From the NCBI GenBank assembly GCA_032158125.1, contig JASKOT010000002.1:434001-498000 (forward strand): a DNA stretch of 64,000 nt, read 5' to 3'. The notes beneath the pieces are model-generated. The model did not search any database. It had not been told where the DNA came from and saw nothing but the letters and a program-made list of their open reading frames with translations. The position numbers and the translations under genes were made by a program. The stretch is from Papiliotrema nemorosa (Eukaryota > Basidiomycota > Tremellomycetes > Tremellales > Rhynchogastremaceae). Numbering within the stretch: position 1 is the first letter of the stretch; each line of letters starts with the position of its first letter. Of the stretch, positions 58,265-64,000 are shown piece by piece.

Positions 58265-61200
58265 CTAATGCGGCAACATGCCGATATGCTCGACGTGCTG
58301 TCGCAACGTCCTAGCAGTCTCTCGACAATAGTGGCCATCTTGCACTCCACCTTTCGCCAACAATTGACTCAATGTCGCCATGACCTGTATCACTGATATT
58401 ATCAGCTCTATCACGAGTTTCTCAACTGAAGTCCTCTCACTCTCGTCCACGTTGGTAGGACACGCCATGGGTGAACAAGTACCTTGAGCGACATCCAGCA
58501 ATACGACTGTAGCCTCTCCCGCGGCCAGCGCTATCATCTTTCCGTCAATTGTGACCAGTATAGTGAGATGACTTGACGCACCCTGTAGTACACATTTGGC
58601 AGTTGACTTATCGTCTCTGGGTTGTTCCACGATATACACCGCTTGAGGAGTTGCACCGCCGAGTCGATTGCTGAAGCACGGCTCGTCTCTCTGATTTGAT
58701 CCTCCTGAGGTCCGCCCCACATGTTCTTGAACAAGACCGAGCTGACCAACGTCTTGGCATGAAGCCAGTCCAACATGATCTGCTGTGTCCAAACAGGTTG
58801 AAGCTGATACGCTCGAAGGTCCTCCGCCCACCAGTCCAAATGCTGGGCCGTCCTCTCTGACACTCGCCTGAGTGCTGAAGCATTGCCCTTGGGGTCATCT
58901 CGACGAGGCATCTCCAATCTGTCTTTGAGCCATTGGAACAGGATGGCCAAAAGTCGAGCGTGGGAGACGAGGATGATATCGTGTGGATCAGCGGTACAAG
59001 CAGAGGACGGGTGATCGAGATCCGGCAAGATGGCTCGACACCAGTCTATTGGATCGTCGAGGGCTTTGTAGGAGTTGTCGACAATCTGTTCCTGTCCTAG
59101 AGCGATCTGCCAGTCAGCCTGCCACCTTTGTCAACAGTACAAGTAGCTCACATAGGACAGCAGCCATACTCTAGCCATTTCTTGCTTGGTCGGCATCCGT
59201 AAAGCGCTCACCAATCCTGCCATTTCTGCAAAGGTGTTTCGAGGTGCTTGGATATACTGATTGTCAGTCACTTTCTGGATCCAGACAGACTATGCGCACC
59301 TTTGTCCAGCCCTTTGCCCAAGTGAAGGCGTATGTCGCAATCATCTTGGCTTCTTCCCTTTGCGAGATAAAGCTTGCCAACGCGCAGACAGCCACAATTT
59401 CTTCCGGTCCGATACCCAGCTCCGGGTCCCAGTTCTCGTCCACCATCTCCAGCGCGGGTCCCAGTCGCACCGCATCTACCCCATCGGTCTGGCCTGGTGG
59501 TGCACTGTGCGCTTGTTCGGCATCGCCATGGTCCTTAACTTTACCAGTCCCGTTTCCGTTCGCGCCCTTATCCTTTGACGATTCGAAGGTTTGCCATGAT
59601 TCTGCCGGCGAATGCATGAGCATCGCCAAGACCTCATCCGCCAAAGCAGCATGATAGGAGAACAGCTCTGAGATTCTTTCAGAAGCCAAAAGGCATTCGA
59701 CAGCGAGAATGAAGGGTGTGATGGATCGTGGGCCGTCTGCGAGGTACGGGAACCGTCGTAGTTGCAAGTGGTATCCAAACAGATGTGGGGAGATCTTTGA
59801 GTGGAAGCTAGCTCATCAGTCCCGAATTAATAAGAGGCACGGAAAAACTCACTATTGAACCAAGATCTTGGCGGTTCTTGCAGGTACAAGACCTTTTGAT
59901 ATCACAGTTTGCCTTCCATCTGCTGTACCATACACCTCGTCTCCATCCTCATCGAGGTCGACAGTCTGTATCTGCTGCGACAAATCTGGTGCAGGAAGAT
60001 TGCGCAATGCCTCCTCTAGACTCTGGTTGATCGGAGCAGAATCGCTTCGAGTGCTGGAACTTTGCATCAGGCTCAAGTCTCCAGGCGTTCTAGCCAAGAG
60101 TGAAGCAGGAGAAGATTGAGGGATACTAGCCGGAGTAGCGTTCTGTAGATTTTGCGGAGAAGGCAGTGGAGGAGGGACTGTCGGGCCGGGGCCTAGCAAT
60201 GGAGGTGGTGGGAACGAGATATGTGAAGGATTTGACGCTGGGAAAGGGAGTTGTGAAGAGGACGACGAAGAAGATTTGCCGCTCCAAGGCGCGATGTTGA
60301 TCGGTGCGTCAGGTTGAGTCATCTCGAGTTCTGACGTAGGGGTCAAATGCACAGGGATCGGTGGGAGGGGCTGGAAGGGAGGCAGCTCCGTATGCTGAGC
60401 AGGAAGGCTAGGGCGGGACCGCTCGTGAGCAAGCATTGGGATTGACGGTCGCGTCTGGATTTCCGGGGAAGTAAAGTCAAACACTGGATACGTCGGATCT
60501 GAGGGTTCCGACATCAAGGTTGGACGACGCAATTCTCGATCTTGACCAAGTGGGACATTGTGTTCTGTCGAGAAAGAATGATGTCGATTCGACGGATCGT
60601 CATCCTCTGCGCGCTTTCTCTTGTCGGGCCCTCTTGATCTTCCCGGCAGATCCTGATTCTTCTCGGCATTCCATCCCTGCAATGCTACCATGTCTCGCTC
60701 AACCGGGTTGAAGACCTCAAGGTCTTCTTTGAATGGCGGGATGATACGTTCTCTCGTGAGATGATGCAGAATATGGTGGACCGCTCTGGACATTTGGGCC
60801 ATGTGGGTTATAGCCGCGTACACGTCGGTCGTCATGGTCTGCTGCCAGTCTTCATCCTTTCTGATCAGCCTGCCGCTCCGCGCTGCCATCCCGTAGACTC
60901 ACATGAGAACGAGGGTAAAATATACACTTCTCCTTCCTTGAGCGACATCGTACGCACTCTGTCTGTCCATCGTCCATCATACACTTCAATTTCGCTTTCC
61001 GACAATTGGCGCATGCTTTCTGCTTTTTTTCTCGAACCAGTACAGGAGGAGGAGAGTCCGAGGATCCTTGAGCTGCTTGAGAGGTCGCGGACGACGATTG
61101 TGCCTTGCGACCAGTAGCTGTGGCAGACGGAGGGGAGATAGCGTCGGATTGGGAAGTAGAATGAGATGAACGAGATGGTACATTGGGTCGCGTGATCTTT

Positions 61201-61412
61201 CTGGCGGGCTTTTTACCGGGCCCGTTGACGCTTTCCGATCGTTGACGTGATGGGCCGGCTACTGGAGGAGGCGGTGGGACCGCATTATCGATGCTCGTGT
61301 CTGCAAAGTGGGAGCGATGGGGTGGAGGAGGATATGATGGGAGAAAGTGGGTAGTCGTTGGTGGGGCGGTGACTGGGACAGATTGGGTCATTGAGTACCG
61401 ATGAACGCTCAT
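58265..61412 (-). CDS. Zn2Cys6 fungal transcription factor, 974 aa
   Basis: Exons 61412-60903, 60856-59853, 59807-59300, 59256-59152, 59106-58582, 58537-58265. A low-complexity N-terminus precedes the binuclear zinc cluster at residues 134-163: CANCRKAKLKC then CVRCRSRKEKC (spacing C-x2-C-x6-C-x8-C-x2-C-x6-C). Basic residues (KKQKA) flank it. A Pro/Ser-rich region with an NLS-like DKRKRAED follows. The C-terminal half is helical and resembles a middle-homology regulatory region (FPYLADGPRSITPFILAVEC; GIGPEEIVAVCALASFI; LPDLDHPSSACTADPHDIIL). A further in-frame 57-nt intron is possible at 58426-58482. Its position between DAC1 and the oxidoreductase makes it a candidate regulator of the GlcNAc genes; no direct evidence. 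Confidence 0.88.
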
Positions 61413-62042
61413 GGCGCTCTATCCCCAGCACCACCTCGCGACTGCCAGGCGAGATGTATTCGTCCTCGGAGATATGTGTGGTTTTTGTAATCTCTCGGCA
61501 GGTTGTGTGACAACACAACTACCCTCCTCCGGGGGCGAATTGCAACGAAGGCGAGACTGGAGCGTTTGGCTACGGGGGTTGAAAGGAGGGAACAGCCGCG
61601 CCTCGCAGAATGACTCGAGGCAGCAAATGACCGCCTGAAGGTATCTTGAACTAGATGGACCAAGAAGATCAAGTCGGAATGAGGCAAGATCTAGAATTCT
61701 GATAATGCCGAAAGAAGGGGCGCCGACTTTGTCGACCTCGGTTGTTGGTGTGCCCGGGAATCTCGTCCAACCAGCAGGAGCCGTGAATAGCCAGGCCGGA
61801 ATGCTTCGTGATGCTCGTGACCCCAAGCCCTCGGAGCGTTTGTTGGCGCCCACGTAGGGGAAGGATGGAGCGGAGCGGGTAGAAGATGTGTGATGCAAGA
61901 TCGACAGATAACGAGGCTGCTGCTTCAATTGCTCACGGGAGGGAGTCGTGTGGCACTTCCCCGCCCTTGGACTCCGGTTATGTGGCTCCCCGCCATTTCG
62001 TACACTCTCTCAAACTATCAATGTGAAGCCATACATCACACT
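61413..62042. other. Intergenic
   Basis: 630 bp upstream of the transcription-factor start and downstream of the oxidoreductase stop; no gene. A minus-strand open frame covering 61419-61928 has no coding features. Confidence 0.5.
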
Positions 62043-63753
62043 CTAATATAAAGAATGTTCACTCTTGAACTGCGCAAAGTCGATGACCTTGTTCTCCACT
62101 CGTGCCTTCTCCCCTGCGAAAACTAGCAAATGACTGTTGAGCGCTTCTTCAGGCGTTATTCCCAAAATGGTCTGATCTTCCTCGGCGACTGCCTTCACGA
62201 ATGTGCGGGAGAAGCCTATGTCTGCACCTCCGTGGAGACCTCCTTCGTTGACCGGCTCATGATGTGTCTTCTTCCTTGTCAAAAAGTCGAATACAGTCTG
62301 GGCATCAGCCACACGCAATCCCTGCCAGTTGCCACTACTCACAAAGGTGTGCATGTCGCCAACGATCTCTCCTTTCGTACCTTGGATCTTCGTCCCTCGG
62401 TCGCATTGAGCCTCGGTGACTAGCATCAGCTGACTGTGCACAGCTTGCCCTCCGATTTAACCCACAAGCAGACATGGTGAGGGAAGCGGTCGTTCCACCC
62501 TCATACTCAATATTCACCACTTGGTGATCGACCACATCGTTACCACCGTTGTATACACAGTCTCCGTAGCGCGTCGTATTGAGGCAATCTGTGACATTTT
62601 CAATGTCCAACACGTCGGCATTGACGACCAATTCCGCCCACTAGGATATCAGCCTGCCATCACCTCAACAGAGTACACCGCTATTCACATGCTTGGTCCC
62701 CTTGTCCTCGGTGAAGGGTTCTAGGTAGATCTTCTTGGCACTCCAAGTACATTCGGGCTCATAAGCACATTCGAGACATTTCTTGGCGTCTCCGGCTTTG
62801 GCAGGTTTCTGGGATGGTTTGAAGTGAAATAGTGAGCCAAACGAGGCGACCTTGACGGGTGTTTTGCCGGACAGATAGTAGGACAAGATATCGACATCAC
62901 TAAGCGGATCAGCTGCGGACTATCAGAGCTCGAATGTTCTTACTGGCAGCACTTAGTCATGAGGGCAAAGCTGGTTGTTGCTTCTTGATGCCAATTTCCT
63001 CTGACAAAGCTGTGTGCAAAGTCTTCACAAGTCAGCTCATTCACTTCGAGAAGCCCTGTCTATGGAAACTCACGATGGTCTCCAACGGGCTCGATATGTT
63101 GAATGTTGACAATCTCTCCTATTGCTCCGCTATCAATTACCTCTTTGATGGCGCGATTGTAGTTGCTGTATCGTAGGACTGTCGTCTCAGCTCGGAGAGT
63201 CAGCAACTTGAGCGAACTCACCATGACCAACACCAAATATCTTGTCCGACTGTTTGACATCCTTGACCATCTTCACACAGTCCTTGACCGTTGTAGCCAT
63301 GGGCTTCTCGCAGAAAATATGGTAACCCTGCTCGCTGAAGGCAGTGACTAATTCTGCGTGCATTTGGTCCATGACACAGATGAAGATCGCGTCGGCGACG
63401 CGTCCCTTTGCAAGAAGGTCCTTCCAGTCTGCGAACTGTAGATCTGCTGAGATACTGAGATGTTCAGCCTTCTTGCCAAACATAATTATACGAGGGGACT
63501 CACTTGTGTGCTGATGAGAGGGCCTTCCGCCTGACAGGACGAGGCTCCGCGACAGCGACCACTTTTGCTGCATCTGGATGACTGAGTGCATACTCTGCAT
63601 ACGTCTGTGCACGTCAGCACACCTCTAAGCTCCGGGTGACCTTGCTGCACTTACCGTCCCCCGTTGCCCAGCACCAACTACTGCAATTGTCACTGGTCGC
63701 GCGCCCACACCATGTCCATTGCCATTCGCGTGCCCGTTCATTGATCCGTTCAT
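62043..63753 (-). CDS. Gfo/Idh/MocA-family NAD(P)-dependent oxidoreductase
   Basis: 444 aa. Nine exons: 63753-63655, 63604-63504, 63454-63222, 63178-63074, 63022-62944, 62899-62689, 62640-62466, 62419-62343, 62297-62043. Rossmann domain: VTIAVVGAGQRG, then YALSHPDAAKVVAVAEPR and HNISADLQFADWKDLL. FCEKPMATTVKDCVKMV has the family EKP motif whose Lys contacts NAD and substrate. The C-terminal domain has HVLRYSNYNRAIKEVIDSG, SFVRGNWH, CCHDVDILSYYLSG and a Cys pair (KKCLECAYEPEC) in an insert. Such enzymes oxidise or epimerise sugars and inositols; the substrate here is unknown. Its place beside the GlcNAc genes suggests an amino-sugar derivative. The donor at 62465 (GTGGGT) is the only one that keeps the frame. 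Confidence 0.92.
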
Positions 63754-64000
63754 CCTGCCTTCTACTCGCTTATCGAAGTCAGACGTCAATCTCAGAGACG
63801 GGGTGACCGACGAGTCCCTATCTTATGAATGAGGAGAATCTTTGCACCCAATCATCGCTATCGCAATTCACCGATCTCGCCGATAACTCCTGACGAGTTG
63901 CCCCACTCCCCGCTCCTGACGGTGTCATCAAAACGGCGCGTTGGCCGAATATATCACCCGTTTGAACCCTGCACAACCACTGCAGTCCAGAAATTATAGG

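Noticed and set aside
58426..58482. Possible 57-nt in-frame intron in the transcription factor
   Set aside because: Signals are acceptable (GTACTT donor, CAG) but the region also reads as coding; kept as exon because nothing forces splicing.
60857..61117. Plus-strand frame opposite the zinc-cluster exon
   Set aside because: Shadow of the transcription-factor gene; no independent support.

Overview
The window is nuclear DNA of a basidiomycete fungus, most likely a tremellomycete yeast (Cryptococcus/Kwoniella/Trichosporon-like). Almost every gene is cut by very short introns, mostly 41-50 nt with extremes of 34 and 121 nt. Donors are usually GTGAGT/GTAAGT/GTGCGT and acceptors follow a CTGAC/CTGAT/CTAAC branch point closely. 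Genes lie on both strands about 0.1-1.7 kb apart. All exon chains below were built by hand from reading-frame continuity and splice signals. I see no tRNA, rRNA, CRISPR array or transposon.

Left part (1-12.8 kb): the N-terminus of an AT-hook regulator running off the left edge behind a leader with upstream ORFs; a DHA1-type MFS drug/polyamine transporter; an intronless unknown; a membrane/coiled-coil unknown that looks like two overlapping ORFs but is probably one spliced gene; a five-exon unknown; a tiny doubtful gene; and an Ngl2-type RNA exonuclease.

Middle (12.9-36.6 kb): omega-like glutathione S-transferase, RraA/HMG-aldolase-like protein, a secreted PriA-like Cys-rich protein, a secreted double-psi beta-barrel protein, Hsp110 (SSE1), PP2A scaffold subunit (TPD3), GlcNAc-PI de-N-acetylase (GPI12), an A-T-R adenylate-forming reductase (NRPS-like), a coiled-coil protein with a GQPxA repeat tail, DAP1, LETM1/MDM38 and a ten-exon 2-oxoglutarate/Fe(II) oxygenase.

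Right (37-64 kb): a C-terminally membrane-anchored protein with a weak KilA-N/APSES resemblance, a dsRBD-containing DExH RNA helicase, an EI24/RRT8-like membrane protein, a large MAK/Ime2-type kinase, and then the most coherent unit of the window. That unit encodes the whole pathway from N-acetylglucosamine to fructose-6-phosphate: a BadF/NAGK-type GlcNAc kinase, GlcNAc-6-P deacetylase (DAC1) and glucosamine-6-P deaminase (NAG1), all within 51811-58000. A Zn2Cys6 transcription factor and a Gfo/Idh/MocA oxidoreductase follow. Kinase and deacetylase are divergent from a shared 1.08-kb region. The inferred logic is GlcNAc phosphorylation, deacetylation, then deamination/isomerisation into glycolysis, with the neighbouring regulator and oxidoreductase as candidate cluster members.
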